From: Cedecea sp000277545
GTDB lineage: Bacteria; Pseudomonadota; Gammaproteobacteria; Enterobacterales; Enterobacteriaceae
Assembly: GCA_050847315.1 (NCBI GenBank)
Contig: CP193791.1
Strand: one strand, 5' to 3'
DNA: 64,000 nucleotides
Shown here piece by piece: positions 24,374-32,895 of this stretch. How positions within the stretch are numbered: the first letter of the stretch is position 1; the number at the start of each line of letters is the position of its first letter. The notes beneath the pieces are model-generated. The model was not told the origin of the DNA. It saw nothing but the letters and a program-made list of their open reading frames with translations, and searched no databases. A program made the translations under genes and the position numbers.

Positions 24374-24912
24374 GCGCATTGACCATTTTTACCGATACCG
24401 AAGCAAAGGAGCCGGTATGGCACAGCACGGACGCGCAAGAAATTCGCGAGCAGTTGAACGCCAAAGACGTGCGTTTTGAACGCTGGGAAGCGAACCAGGA
24501 TTTAGGCAACGACCCAACGCCGGAAACGGTGATCCACGCTTATCAGCATGCTATCGACAAGCTGGTGGCGGAGAAGGGCTATCAGAGTTGGGATGTGATC
24601 AGCCTGCGGGCGGACAACCCGCAGAAAGACGTGCTGCGGACTAAATTCCTGTCTGAACATACCCACGGCGAAGATGAAGTACGTTTCTTCGTCGAAGGCG
24701 CAGGGCTGTTCTGCCTGCATCTGGACGACAAGGTGTATCAGATCCTCTGCGAGAAGAACGACCTGATTTCCGTCCCGGCGGGAACACCGCACTGGTTTGA
24801 TATGGGGTCCGAGCCGCATTTCACCGCGATTCGTATTTTTGATAACCCGGAAGGCTGGGTGGCGCACTTTACCGGCGATGCGATTGCGGATGCTTATCCA
24901 CGCTTGCCGTAG
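24370..24912 (+). CDS. mtnD: Acireductone dioxygenase
   Basis: A 180-residue cupin dioxygenase. With Fe(II) it converts acireductone to 4-methylthio-2-oxobutyrate and formate; with Ni(II) it gives an off-pathway product with carbon monoxide. The metal ligands are in HTHGEDEVRFFVEG (two His and a Glu) and VPAGTPHWFDMG (His). It overlaps mtnC by 4 bases (ATGA), so the two are translated together. The downstream gap carries two perfect hairpins that would end transcription from both sides. Confidence 0.96.
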   Translation: MSALTIFTDTEAKEPVWHSTDAQEIREQLNAKDVRFERWEANQDLGNDPTPETVIHAYQHAIDKLVAEKGYQSWDVISLRADNPQKDVLRTKFLSEHTHGEDEVRFFVEGAGLFCLHLDDKVYQILCEKNDLISVPAGTPHWFDMGSEPHFTAIRIFDNPEGWVAHFTGDAIADAYPRLP

Positions 24913-24923
24913 GCTGTGATTGA

Positions 24924-25000
24924 CCCTCTCCTGGTAAAGGAGAGGGGGAAAATTGTGAATCTGTAGTGCGTTCTATTCCTTCTCCCCTTTGGGGAGAAGG
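24924..25000. repeat. Two palindromes between mtnD and mtnA
   Basis: CCCTCTCC...GGAGAGGG (24924-24946) and CCTTCTCCCC-ttt-GGGGAGAAGG (24978-25000). They belong with the similar palindromes at 8.4 and 34.0 kb and sit between convergent genes, where they may act as terminators. Confidence 0.75.
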
Positions 25001-25015
25001 TCAGAATGAGGGGCA

Positions 25016-26041
25016 TTATTTCTTCGGTAAAAATACCCCATCCCGAACCTGTTCCGGCGTCACCACGCCCGTATCCAAAATCCAGCCGCTAATCAACTCT
25101 GCCGGGGTAACGTCAAACGCCGGGTTATACACGCTTGCGTTGTCTGGCGCCCACTGCACGCTGCCAAAGCTGCCCGCCACGCCGGTCACTTCACTGGCGG
25201 CACGTTGCTCAATCGGAATGGCTTCGCCGTTCGGACAGTTTCTGTCGAGCGTGGTATGAGGCGCGGCAACGTAGAATGGAATGCCGTGGTAATGCGCCAG
25301 CACGGCCAGGCTGTAGGTGCCGATCTTATTGGCCACGTCACCGTTCGCGGCGATGCGGTCCGCGCCCACCCAGATGGCGTCCACCTGCTTTTTCGCCATC
25401 AGGCTGGCGGCCATGGAATCGCAAATCAGCTGGTAAGGAATGCCCAGTTCACCCAGTTCCCAAGCCGTCAGCCTGCCGCCCTGCAGCAGCGGGCGGGTTT
25501 CGTCCACCCAAACGCTGGCGACGTTCCCTTCGTTAAATGCCCGCTGAATAACGCCCAGCGCGGTGCCGACGCCTGCGGTAGCCAGCCCGCCGGTATTGCA
25601 GTGGGTCAGCAGGCGGCTACCGGGTTTAACCAGCGCCGCGCCCGCCTGGGCGATGTTATCGCACAGCACTTTATCTTCCGCCACCAGCCGCAGCGCCTCT
25701 TCTTCGAGTGCAGCCACAACATTTTCCTGAGCCAGCGCCTGCTTCATGCGGTCGAGGTTATTCATCAGGTTTACCGCCGTCGGGCGGGACGCCCGCAGGG
25801 TTTCCAGGGCTTCAGCGAGCTGAGCTTTTGTCAGCCCTTGCTCCGCCAACAGCGCCAGCAGCAGGCTGGCGGAAAGGCCGATGAGCGGCGCGCCGCGTAC
25901 GCTGAGGGCGTGAATATGCGCGACCAGCTGTGACACGGTGTGCGCCGGGAGCCAGTTTTTCTGCTGCGGCAGCGCCTGCTGATCAAGGATCCAAAGGTGG
26001 TTATCACGCACTTCAAGGCTGGTGGTTTTTAAATTATGCAT
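25016..26041 (-). CDS. mtnA: Methylthioribose-1-phosphate isomerase
   Basis: A 341-residue enzyme of the eIF2B-alpha-like family that isomerises methylthioribose-1-phosphate to methylthioribulose-1-phosphate. The catalytic cysteine is in LLTHCNTGGLATAG and the aspartate in WVGADRIAANGD; SVRGAPLIG is the N-terminal ligand loop. The start MHNLKTTSLEV is chosen by comparison with Klebsiella MtnA; an ATG five codons earlier lacks a ribosome site. It is divergent from mtnK and shares three MetJ boxes with it. Confidence 0.95.
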   Translation of the reverse strand: MHNLKTTSLEVRDNHLWILDQQALPQQKNWLPAHTVSQLVAHIHALSVRGAPLIGLSASLLLALLAEQGLTKAQLAEALETLRASRPTAVNLMNNLDRMKQALAQENVVAALEEEALRLVAEDKVLCDNIAQAGAALVKPGSRLLTHCNTGGLATAGVGTALGVIQRAFNEGNVASVWVDETRPLLQGGRLTAWELGELGIPYQLICDSMAASLMAKKQVDAIWVGADRIAANGDVANKIGTYSLAVLAHYHGIPFYVAAPHTTLDRNCPNGEAIPIEQRAASEVTGVAGSFGSVQWAPDNASVYNPAFDVTPAELISGWILDTGVVTPEQVRDGVFLPKK

Positions 26042-26094
26042 TCGTGTTAATTCCATGTTGCGTTGTTGCGGTATATTGTGCCAACATGACTTCC

Positions 26095-26118
26095 AGATGT
26101 ATAGACGTCCAAACGTCT
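26095..26118. promoter_or_regulatory. Triple MetJ box between mtnA and mtnK
   Basis: Three adjoining 8-base units: AGATGTAT, AGACGTCC and AAACGTCT, matching AGACGTCT at 6, 7 and 7 places. This is a strong MetJ operator serving the divergent mtnA and mtnK genes. Confidence 0.88.
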
Positions 26119-26148
26119 TAATTGACTTTATTTTCTGAGAGGATCGCC

Positions 26149-27348
26149 ATGTCGCAATACCGCACTTTTACCGCCGCTGACGCAGTGGCCTATGCTCAAC
26201 AGTTTGGCGGGCTGCAGACGCCGTCTGAGCTGGTGGAGGCGCAGGAAGTGGGCGACGGCAACCTCAATCTGGTGTTTAAAATCTTTGATACTCAGGGCGT
26301 CAGCCGGACTATCGTGAAGCAGGCGCTGCCGTATGTGCGCTGCGTGGGCGAGTCCTGGCCGCTGACGCTGGATCGCGCTCGCCTTGAGGCACAAACCCTG
26401 GTGGAGCACTACCAGCACAGCCCGGAACACACGGTCAACGTGGTGCATTACGACCCAGCGTTGGCGGTGATGGTGATGGAAGATCTCTCCAGCCATCGCA
26501 TCTGGCGCGGCGAGTTGGTGAAGGGCGTTTATTATCCTCAGGCGGCCAGCCAGCTTGGTGAGTATCTGGCAAAAGCGCTGTTCCACACGTCAGATTTTTA
26601 TCTGCATCCGCACGATAAGAAGGCGCTGGTTGCCCGCTTTATCAACCCGGAAATGTGCGAAATCACCGAAGATCTGTTCTTTAACGATCCGTATCAGATC
26701 CACGAGCGAAATAACTACCCGGCCGCGCTGGAACAACAGGTTGCCGCGCTGCGAAGCGACAGCGACCTAAAGTTGGCCGTGGCGTTACTGAAGCATAAAT
26801 TCTTTTCCAGCGCGGAAGCGCTGCTGCACGGCGATATCCACAGCGGGTCGATTTTCGTTGCGGAAGGTAGCCTGAAAGCGATCGACGCTGAATTTGGTTA
26901 CGTGGGCCCGGCCGGGTTTGATCTTGGGACCGCCATCGGCAACCTGCTGCTGAACTACTGCGCGCTGCCGGGGCATTTTGGTCCACGGGATGCAGCCAGC
27001 CAGCGTGAACAGCGCCTGAAGGATATTCAGGAACTGTGGCTGAGCTTCTCAGAGCGCTTTACGGCGCTTGCCCGCGAGAAAACACGCGACTCGGCGCTGG
27101 CAACGGAAGGCTACGTTGAGCACTACCTACAAAAAGTGTGGGTTGATGCGGTAGGCTTCTGCGGCACCGAACTGATTCGCCGCTCGGTTGGTTTGTCGCA
27201 CGTTGCCGATCTGGAAAGTATTGAGGATGAGGCGGCGCGCCTGGCCTGCGTCAGCCACGCTATTGAGCTGGGCAAGTTTTTGATTCTGATCGCCGGGCAG
27301 GTGAATTCGGTGGATGAGTTTATTGCGAGGGTTCGGCAGAAGGGGTGA
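26149..27348 (+). CDS. mtnK: 5-Methylthioribose kinase
   Basis: A 399-residue kinase of the choline/aminoglycoside kinase fold that phosphorylates methylthioribose with ATP, the entry step of the salvage pathway from free methylthioribose. It starts MSQYRTFTAADAVAYAQQFG as in Klebsiella, with GAGAGGA 6 bases upstream; a frame open nine codons earlier is ignored. The ATP-binding region is VGDGNLNLVFK, the catalytic loop LLHGDIHSGSIF and the metal site AIDAEFGYVGPAGFDLG. E. coli K-12 lacks this gene and excretes methylthioribose. Confidence 0.96.
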   Translation: MSQYRTFTAADAVAYAQQFGGLQTPSELVEAQEVGDGNLNLVFKIFDTQGVSRTIVKQALPYVRCVGESWPLTLDRARLEAQTLVEHYQHSPEHTVNVVHYDPALAVMVMEDLSSHRIWRGELVKGVYYPQAASQLGEYLAKALFHTSDFYLHPHDKKALVARFINPEMCEITEDLFFNDPYQIHERNNYPAALEQQVAALRSDSDLKLAVALLKHKFFSSAEALLHGDIHSGSIFVAEGSLKAIDAEFGYVGPAGFDLGTAIGNLLLNYCALPGHFGPRDAASQREQRLKDIQELWLSFSERFTALAREKTRDSALATEGYVEHYLQKVWVDAVGFCGTELIRRSVGLSHVADLESIEDEAARLACVSHAIELGKFLILIAGQVNSVDEFIARVRQKG

Positions 27349-27878
27349 GTTTCTCTGCCTCAAAATTTATTTCAACCGTTAATCTCTTCTATGAGGGTCT
27401 GGCGAAAGATTCCGTTCACCTCAAGCACAAATTTACATGCAGCCACCGCACCGGTGAACGTGTCAGGGAGATAACGCCATCTCCCAACCCTGGTGCCCGG
27501 CGAGCTCATCGCCGCTGAAGCGGTAAACCCACCGGCTATCACCCAAATATTCGGGGTCGTTCGCGATTCGTTCCCGACGATCGCTCTCTTTCGTTGTTCC
27601 CGACAGCTCAACCCCGCCTGAGTTGGGTCATCACCGGAGGCTGAGAGCGTCGGGAACGCATCTCAGGCGACCCAGGACTGGGAGATAAAACGGAGGTCTG
27701 CCGCTTCAGCGGTCGATTTATTTGGCCGGGAGCCCGGGTTCTCAGGGGAGTGACGGTGACTCCCCTGAGACGTTCACCTATGCCGGGTTACCTATAAAAC
27801 AGGACTGGAAGTGAACGGAATTTCATCCATATCTGCATAAAAATTATCAATGGCAAAGAAATTGCCTCTTTAAGCAAA
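27349..27878. other. Gene-free interval filled by a fold-back repeat element
   Basis: 530 bases between mtnK and the beta-propeller gene. Nearly all is occupied by the repeat element at 27409-27821; the rest is short AT-rich flanking DNA. No coding potential seen. Confidence 0.75.
27409..27821. repeat. Fold-back (MITE-like) element, copy A
   Basis: About 413 bases with inverted ends ATTCCGTTCACCTC at the left and, on the opposite strand, ATTCCGTTCACTTC at the right (one mismatch). Inside are several hairpins. The strongest is TCTCAGGGGAGT-gacggtg-ACTCCCCTGAGA (27740-27770), another is CTGAGAGCGT...ACGCATCTCAG. Bases 27634-27778 match 34138-34282 at 142 of 145 places in the same orientation. 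No transposase gene is inside. No clear target duplication. Confidence 0.78.
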
Positions 27879-29117
27879 CTACCCCAAATACTCAATAATC
27901 GACAACCCGCCGTTATAATCCGTGCTGTACACAATCCCCTGAGCGTCGACAAAGACATCACAGGACTGGATCACCTGCGGGCGGCCAGGACGAGTATCCA
28001 TCATCTTTTCCGGGGCGGCAGGCACCAACGCACCTGTTTCTACCGGGCGGTACGGGTTGGAAATATCGTAGGCTCGCACGCCAGCGTTCTGATACGTCGC
28101 GAAAATTAGCGTATCGCTGATAAAGCTACCTGGGCGGTTTTCGTGCAGATTATGCGGGCCGAAATGCGCGCCTTTCGCCACATAATCAATCTCATCCGGC
28201 TGCGGGAACGTGGAGATGCTGACCGGGTTCGACGGGTCGCGAATATCGAACAGCCAAATCAGCTTCTCGCCGTCCTCCTGATTGTCCAGTACCGCTTCGT
28301 CGAGTACTACCAACAAATCGCGATTCGGCAGCGGCAGCGCCGTATGGGTGCCGCCGCCAAACGGCGGGCTCCAGTTACGGTGGCTGATGAGCTGCGGCTG
28401 AGCGCGATCGGAAACGTCCAGCAGCGTCAGGCCGCCGTCGCGCCAGCTGGCATACGCCGTGTCGCCGCTGATAATCGCGTGGTGTAGCGCATAGCGTTTG
28501 CCTTCCGGCCAGGTGGGCTGCTCGCCTGCTGCAGTGTTCATGCCCGGCAGCCACCAGTTGCCTGCCACCTGCGGATTGCGCGGGTCGGCGAGGTCGATAG
28601 TCAGGAAGATATAATCGCTAAACCCATCGATCAGCGCGGAAACATATGCCCAGCGGCCGCCCACATACCAGCAGCGGTGGATGCCGATGCCGCTCAGCGA
28701 CAGGAAGCTGATTTCTTTGGGTTTATCCGGCGTGGAGATATCAAAAATGCGTAATCCGGCGCTCCAGCCTTTGTCCTGCACGTCGCGAACCGTTTCGCCA
28801 ACCGATTTGGTGTAGTAAACCTTCTCATCGGCGAAGCGCACGTCGGCAAACAGATCCCGGGCGTTAATCACCAGCAGCAGGTCGTCGTGCGCCTGCAGGT
28901 GAATATTCCAGGTACCCGGCGGCGCGGGCACGAAGCCCGCCGCTTTCGGGTTTTTAGGATTGCGGACGTCCACAATCGAAAAGCCCTGCGACACCATATG
29001 GCCGATATAAGCATAGCCCCGGTGCACCATTAGCTGCACGCCGTCCGGTTTTCCTCCCTGATCGCTATGGCCGATCAGCCGCATATTGCGGCTGTATTCG
29101 GGTTGTGGCAGTGCCAT
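27879..29117 (-). CDS. LVIVD-repeat seven-bladed beta-propeller protein with channel histidines
   Basis: A 412-residue protein without signal peptide. Seven repeats end in strands of the type IFDISTPDKPKEI (others: IVDVRNPKNPKA, TIDLADPRNPQV, LLDVSDRAQPQL, LFDIRDPSNPVS, AYDISNPYRPVE, and LSIIEYLG at the end), which define an LVIVD beta-propeller. At the start of the first strand of blades 2 to 6 there is a histidine in the same place: His73, His147, His212, His258 and His322; blade 7 has Cys386 and blade 1 Gln28. Such a ring faces the central channel in propellers and suggests a metal site. It is the last gene of the ABC importer operon, 11 bases after the binding-protein gene. The reaction is unknown; an enzyme acting on the imported compound is my inference. 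Confidence 0.78.
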   Translation of the reverse strand: MALPQPEYSRNMRLIGHSDQGGKPDGVQLMVHRGYAYIGHMVSQGFSIVDVRNPKNPKAAGFVPAPPGTWNIHLQAHDDLLLVINARDLFADVRFADEKVYYTKSVGETVRDVQDKGWSAGLRIFDISTPDKPKEISFLSLSGIGIHRCWYVGGRWAYVSALIDGFSDYIFLTIDLADPRNPQVAGNWWLPGMNTAAGEQPTWPEGKRYALHHAIISGDTAYASWRDGGLTLLDVSDRAQPQLISHRNWSPPFGGGTHTALPLPNRDLLVVLDEAVLDNQEDGEKLIWLFDIRDPSNPVSISTFPQPDEIDYVAKGAHFGPHNLHENRPGSFISDTLIFATYQNAGVRAYDISNPYRPVETGALVPAAPEKMMDTRPGRPQVIQSCDVFVDAQGIVYSTDYNGGLSIIEYLG

Positions 29118-29128
29118 TGCGGAACTCC

Positions 29129-30193
29129 TTATTTATTTTTCGCTTCGAGCGTGGCGAACCACGGCGCGATAAAGTCGTCGGTCTGGCCCCAGCCTGGAAT
29201 GATTTTGCCCAACGAAGTGACGTTGACCGGGCCAGGCTGGCTGGCTAGCAGAGCCTGCGGAATGGCTGCGGCTTTAAAGTCGTAGGTCGCAGGCGTTTGT
29301 TCCCCGGCGATCTTGTAGGCCACCAGGCGCACGTTGGTGGCACCGATCAGCTTCGGATCGACCGCCACGCTGACTTTCCACGGGCTGTTGGCTTCGCGCA
29401 TCAGCTGAATGTCCTGGTTGGAAACGTCTATGCTATAGAGCTTAATTTCGGTACGGCCGTTTTCCTGCAGCGCTTTATAGGCGCCCTGGCTGAAGGCATC
29501 CCAGGTGCCCCAGATGGCGTCGATTTTGCCTTTCGGGTACTTCGCCAGCACTGCGCCCACTTTGTTGGCGGTGTCGCCCTGCACGTCGGAAGAAACCGCG
29601 CCGATGGACTCCAGCTCTTTAATGCCCGGGTTGGCTTTGAGCAGTTCCTGATAGGCCGCCTGGCGGCGTTCCATCGGTGGGAAACCGGCCACCCACAGCT
29701 TGATGATGTTGGCTTTGCCGTTGAAGTCTTTGACCAGCTGGCCGAAGGAGAGGCTGGTCAGCGAGGCGTCGTCCTGCTGGGTGACGGTCACGCCGGGAAT
29801 GGTGCCGTTTACGGCGGTATCAAAGACCGACACCGCAATGCCTGCGGCTACGGCTTTTTTCACCAGTTCGGTGGAGTAAGGATCGCGACCCTGAGAAAGA
29901 ATAATCCCGTCATACTTCTGGCTGATCGCCTGGTTCACAAAGTCCTGGAAGCGGGCGTCGTCGCCGTTGCTCAGGAACGTGCTGACCTTGAAGCCCAGCT
30001 TTTTAGCCTGTTGAACCGCACCTGCGACAAACTGCGTGGTGTTGTCGTCGGAGCCCAGGTTGCGGATCACGGCGATGCGGATTGGACCGTCGTGGGCGGC
30101 GATTTTTTCCGGCACCGGCGATGCCGTAGCGGCGTGGCCCGGCAGAGCGGCAAGCAGGCTAAGCGCCAGCAGCGAAGTTGTCAGTTTTTTCAT
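29129..30193 (-). CDS. Ribose-type ABC importer, periplasmic binding protein
   Basis: A 354-residue binding protein of the RbsB-like (type I periplasmic) family with a signal peptide (MKKLTTSLLALSLLAALPGHA, cut near residue 21). The mature protein follows the family: IRIAVIRNLGSDDNTTQFVAGAV, YDGIILSQGRDP, VFDTAVNG and the second-lobe AIWGTWDAFSQGAYKAL. It is the third gene of a four-gene operon with ATPase, permease and beta-propeller protein. The control region upstream of the operon has three MetJ boxes, so a methionine-linked sugar such as methylthioribose is a plausible ligand; this is inference. Confidence 0.88.
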   Translation of the reverse strand: MKKLTTSLLALSLLAALPGHAATASPVPEKIAAHDGPIRIAVIRNLGSDDNTTQFVAGAVQQAKKLGFKVSTFLSNGDDARFQDFVNQAISQKYDGIILSQGRDPYSTELVKKAVAAGIAVSVFDTAVNGTIPGVTVTQQDDASLTSLSFGQLVKDFNGKANIIKLWVAGFPPMERRQAAYQELLKANPGIKELESIGAVSSDVQGDTANKVGAVLAKYPKGKIDAIWGTWDAFSQGAYKALQENGRTEIKLYSIDVSNQDIQLMREANSPWKVSVAVDPKLIGATNVRLVAYKIAGEQTPATYDFKAAAIPQALLASQPGPVNVTSLGKIIPGWGQTDDFIAPWFATLEAKNK

Positions 30194-30221
30194 GGTCGTT
30201 ACCCTGTGTGAAGTTGTTGTT

Positions 30222-31217
30222 TTAGCGTCGTTGTATGTAAGTAATTGCCAGTGCGGCAGCCAGCACCAGGCCTTTAATAATGTCCATCGCGTAATAGGGC
30301 ACGGAGAGCATCACCAGCCCGTTTTGCAGCACGCCCAGAATCACCGCGCCTACCAGCGTGCCGAGCGCGTTAGGTTTACCGGAACCTGCCAGAGAGAAAC
30401 CAATCCAGGCGGCAGCCACGGCATCCATCAGGTAGCCGCCACCGGCGTTAACCTGTGAAGAGCCAATACGTGAGGCCAGCAGGATGCCGCCCAAACCTGC
30501 CAGCAGCGAGGCCAGCACGTAGGCCGCCACGCGGTAACGGGTGGTGCGAATGCCGGACAGGCGAGCCGCCTCCGGGTTGCCGCCGATGGCGTACATCCGG
30601 CGGCCATGTTTGGTCAGAGAGAGCGCGAGCTGTGCGACCAGCGTGACCACCAGCATGATGATGACGATGGTCGGCACCTGCCCGAGCAGGCCAAAGGCGG
30701 CGGGAATCGTCCCTTCCGCCATGTCGCCGCTCGGTAGCACCATGTTTTCGGTGATCGAGCCGCCATAGCTGTAGGTCATTGCCACGCCCTGAATCACAAA
30801 CAGGCTGGCAAGCGTGGCAAGCATGTCGGGAATTTTGAGCACCACGATCAGGAAGGCATTGAATAACCCGACCAGCGTGCACAGCACCAGGGTGATAAGA
30901 ATCGCTTCGGTGGTGCCGAAGCCGTGCCAGACGAACAGCGAAATCACCAGCGCGTTGGCCAGCGAGGCGGTCGAGCCGACGGACAAATCAAACCCGCCCA
31001 CGGTGAGTGAGATAGACACGCCGATGGCAATCACCGTCACGATGGCGATGGAGCGCAGGATATTGATGATGTTGTTCGGCTCAAGGAAGCTGTCGGACGC
31101 GATGCCGAACAGCGCCACCAGGGCCACCACGGTGAGCAACATCCCCCATTTGTAGAGAAAGTCAAAGAACTGCTGGCGGCCTGACGCGCTGGCCTTAAGG
31201 GATAATGCTTTGCTCAC
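30222..31217 (-). CDS. Ribose-type ABC importer, permease
   Basis: A 331-residue inner-membrane permease of the RbsC/AraH family, with about nine to ten hydrophobic segments. Family stretches are GGFDLSVGSTASLANALV, YAIGGNPEAARLSGI (the cytoplasmic loop contacting the ATPase) and the C-terminal ALGTLVGAVILGVLQNGLVML. Its start overlaps the ATPase gene end by 4 bases; 28 bases separate it from the binding-protein gene. It forms the membrane channel of the importer. Confidence 0.9.
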   Translation of the reverse strand: MSKALSLKASASGRQQFFDFLYKWGMLLTVVALVALFGIASDSFLEPNNIINILRSIAIVTVIAIGVSISLTVGGFDLSVGSTASLANALVISLFVWHGFGTTEAILITLVLCTLVGLFNAFLIVVLKIPDMLATLASLFVIQGVAMTYSYGGSITENMVLPSGDMAEGTIPAAFGLLGQVPTIVIIMLVVTLVAQLALSLTKHGRRMYAIGGNPEAARLSGIRTTRYRVAAYVLASLLAGLGGILLASRIGSSQVNAGGGYLMDAVAAAWIGFSLAGSGKPNALGTLVGAVILGVLQNGLVMLSVPYYAMDIIKGLVLAAALAITYIQRR

Positions 31218-32719
31218 GCGGGGGTTCCTCCGGTGGAGTAGAGTAATAATGTTTCTTCGGTAGCCTGGTGGCCGTCCAGTTCAGCGACGATGCGCCCGTC
31301 CCACAGCACGCAGATGCGATCGCACAGCCCGACCAGCTCGGCAAATTCGCCCGAGGCGTAAATCACCCCTTTGCCACGGCGGGCCAACTGGTCAATCAGC
31401 ACGAAGAGGTCGGTTTTGGCTTTGATGTCTACGCCTTTGGTTGGCTCATCAAAAATCAGCACGTCGGCTTCGTTGCGCAGCCATTTGCCGATGGCCACTT
31501 TTTGCTGATTGCCGCCGGACAGGCGGCGCAGCGTTTGCGCCGGGCCGCTGGTGCGAATGCCCAACTGCTGAATGGTCTCCTCCGCCCAGCGCCTGGCTTT
31601 GCGGTAGTCGAACAGCCCCCAGCGGGTAAACTGGCTGTCGGCGCTGACGACGAGATTCATGGTGACCGATTCGTCGATAAAAATGCCTTCTTTGCGGCGC
31701 TCCTCCGGCACCAGCACAACGCCGCGAGTGACGGAATCCGCCGGGTCGGTCGGGTGCCAGGCCTTGCCTTTTAATTCGCCGCGATCAAGCGTGCTGCGGG
31801 TGGCGCCGAACAGCGCTTTGCAAAGCTCGGTTTTCCCCGCTCCGGCGAGGCCCGCAATGCCCAGAATTTCGCCTTTGCGCAGGCGCAACGAGATGTCGCG
31901 CAGCAGCGTATCGTCATGCAGACCTTCCACTGCCAGCAGCGTGTCGCCCTCAACCGGCGGGCGGTGAGGGGGATAAATGTCGTCCAGCTGGTGGCCCAGC
32001 ATTTTCTCGACAATCTCTTCGCCACTGAGATGCCCCATCGGGCCGCTGTCCACCAGCTTGCCGTCGCGCAGCACCGTCATCTGGTCGCAAAGGGCTTTCA
32101 GTTCATGGATGCGGTGGGAGATAAACACCACGCCAATGCCACCGCTTTGTAGTCGCTGCACGACGCGGAAAAGATGCTCGCTTTCCTGGCTGTCCAGCGG
32201 GGCGGTAGGTTCGTCGAGGATCAGAAAGCGGCAATGATGTGAGAGCGCCCGCGCCAGCAGGATTTGCTGTTTTTCCGCCAGGGTGCATTGCTCAATACGT
32301 TTTTTGACGTCGATCTCCACGTCGAGCTGCGCCAGCGCTTCTCGAGCCTGCCGGTAAATTTTCGACCAGCGGTAGACATGCCCCGTTTCGGCCAGCTTAT
32401 CGAGCATGATGTTTTCCGCCACGCTCAGGCCCGGCACCAGGGCAACGTCCACTTCCTGCTGCACCAGATGGATCCCCAGCAGTTTGGCGTCACGAGGGTT
32501 GCGGATCGTCACCGTTTCACCGTCGATCAGGATTTCGCCCTGATAACCCTCGTGCGCGCCGGAAAGCACCGCCATCAACGTGGATTTACCCGCGCCGTTT
32601 GCGCCGGTTAAAGCATGTACCGAGCCGCCCTCCAGCCGGAAATTCACCTGGCTCAGCGCGTTAAAGCCCGCGAAGGCGATAGAGATTTCTCGCATCTCAA
32701 GGCGGTTAAGCGTGGTCAT
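31214..32719 (-). CDS. Ribose-type ABC importer, tandem ATPase
   Basis: A 501-residue RbsA/MglA-type ATPase with two nucleotide-binding halves. First half: Walker A GANGAGKST and Walker B LILDEPTAPLD; its signature motif is unusual, CTLAEKQQILLARAL. Second half: degenerate-type Walker A GLAGAGKTE, signature LSGGNQQKVAIGKWL and Walker B LIFDEPTKGVD. It is the first gene of the operon and is divergent from ybdH/hcxA, sharing a control region with three MetJ boxes. Confidence 0.9.
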   Translation of the reverse strand: MTTLNRLEMREISIAFAGFNALSQVNFRLEGGSVHALTGANGAGKSTLMAVLSGAHEGYQGEILIDGETVTIRNPRDAKLLGIHLVQQEVDVALVPGLSVAENIMLDKLAETGHVYRWSKIYRQAREALAQLDVEIDVKKRIEQCTLAEKQQILLARALSHHCRFLILDEPTAPLDSQESEHLFRVVQRLQSGGIGVVFISHRIHELKALCDQMTVLRDGKLVDSGPMGHLSGEEIVEKMLGHQLDDIYPPHRPPVEGDTLLAVEGLHDDTLLRDISLRLRKGEILGIAGLAGAGKTELCKALFGATRSTLDRGELKGKAWHPTDPADSVTRGVVLVPEERRKEGIFIDESVTMNLVVSADSQFTRWGLFDYRKARRWAEETIQQLGIRTSGPAQTLRRLSGGNQQKVAIGKWLRNEADVLIFDEPTKGVDIKAKTDLFVLIDQLARRGKGVIYASGEFAELVGLCDRICVLWDGRIVAELDGHQATEETLLLYSTGGTPA

Positions 32720-32825
32720 AGCGGCGGCGGCTTCCGGGTTTAATGAATTGATCTGTCGAATTTTTAACGGCCTTCTGGGTTGCGGGCAATGAACGAAAAG
32801 ACATAAGATAAAGCAAAATGATATT

Positions 32826-32849
32826 AGCCGTCCAGATGTCTGGACATAT
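32826..32849. promoter_or_regulatory. Triple MetJ box between the importer operon and hcxA
   Basis: Three adjoining 8-base units, AGCCGTCC, AGATGTCT and GGACATAT, match AGACGTCT at 5, 7 and 5 places. E. coli ybdH is also reported in the MetJ regulon. The position lets MetJ act on both divergent units. Confidence 0.75.
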
Positions 32850-32895
32850 CATCGGCATAGAATATATCCCGCCAGCGAAGAAAAGGAAATGCATC

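Noticed and set aside
27349..27878. Small protein genes inside the repeat element
   Set aside because: The 79-codon open frame has no ribosome site or recognisable pattern, and the DNA is dominated by inverted repeats.
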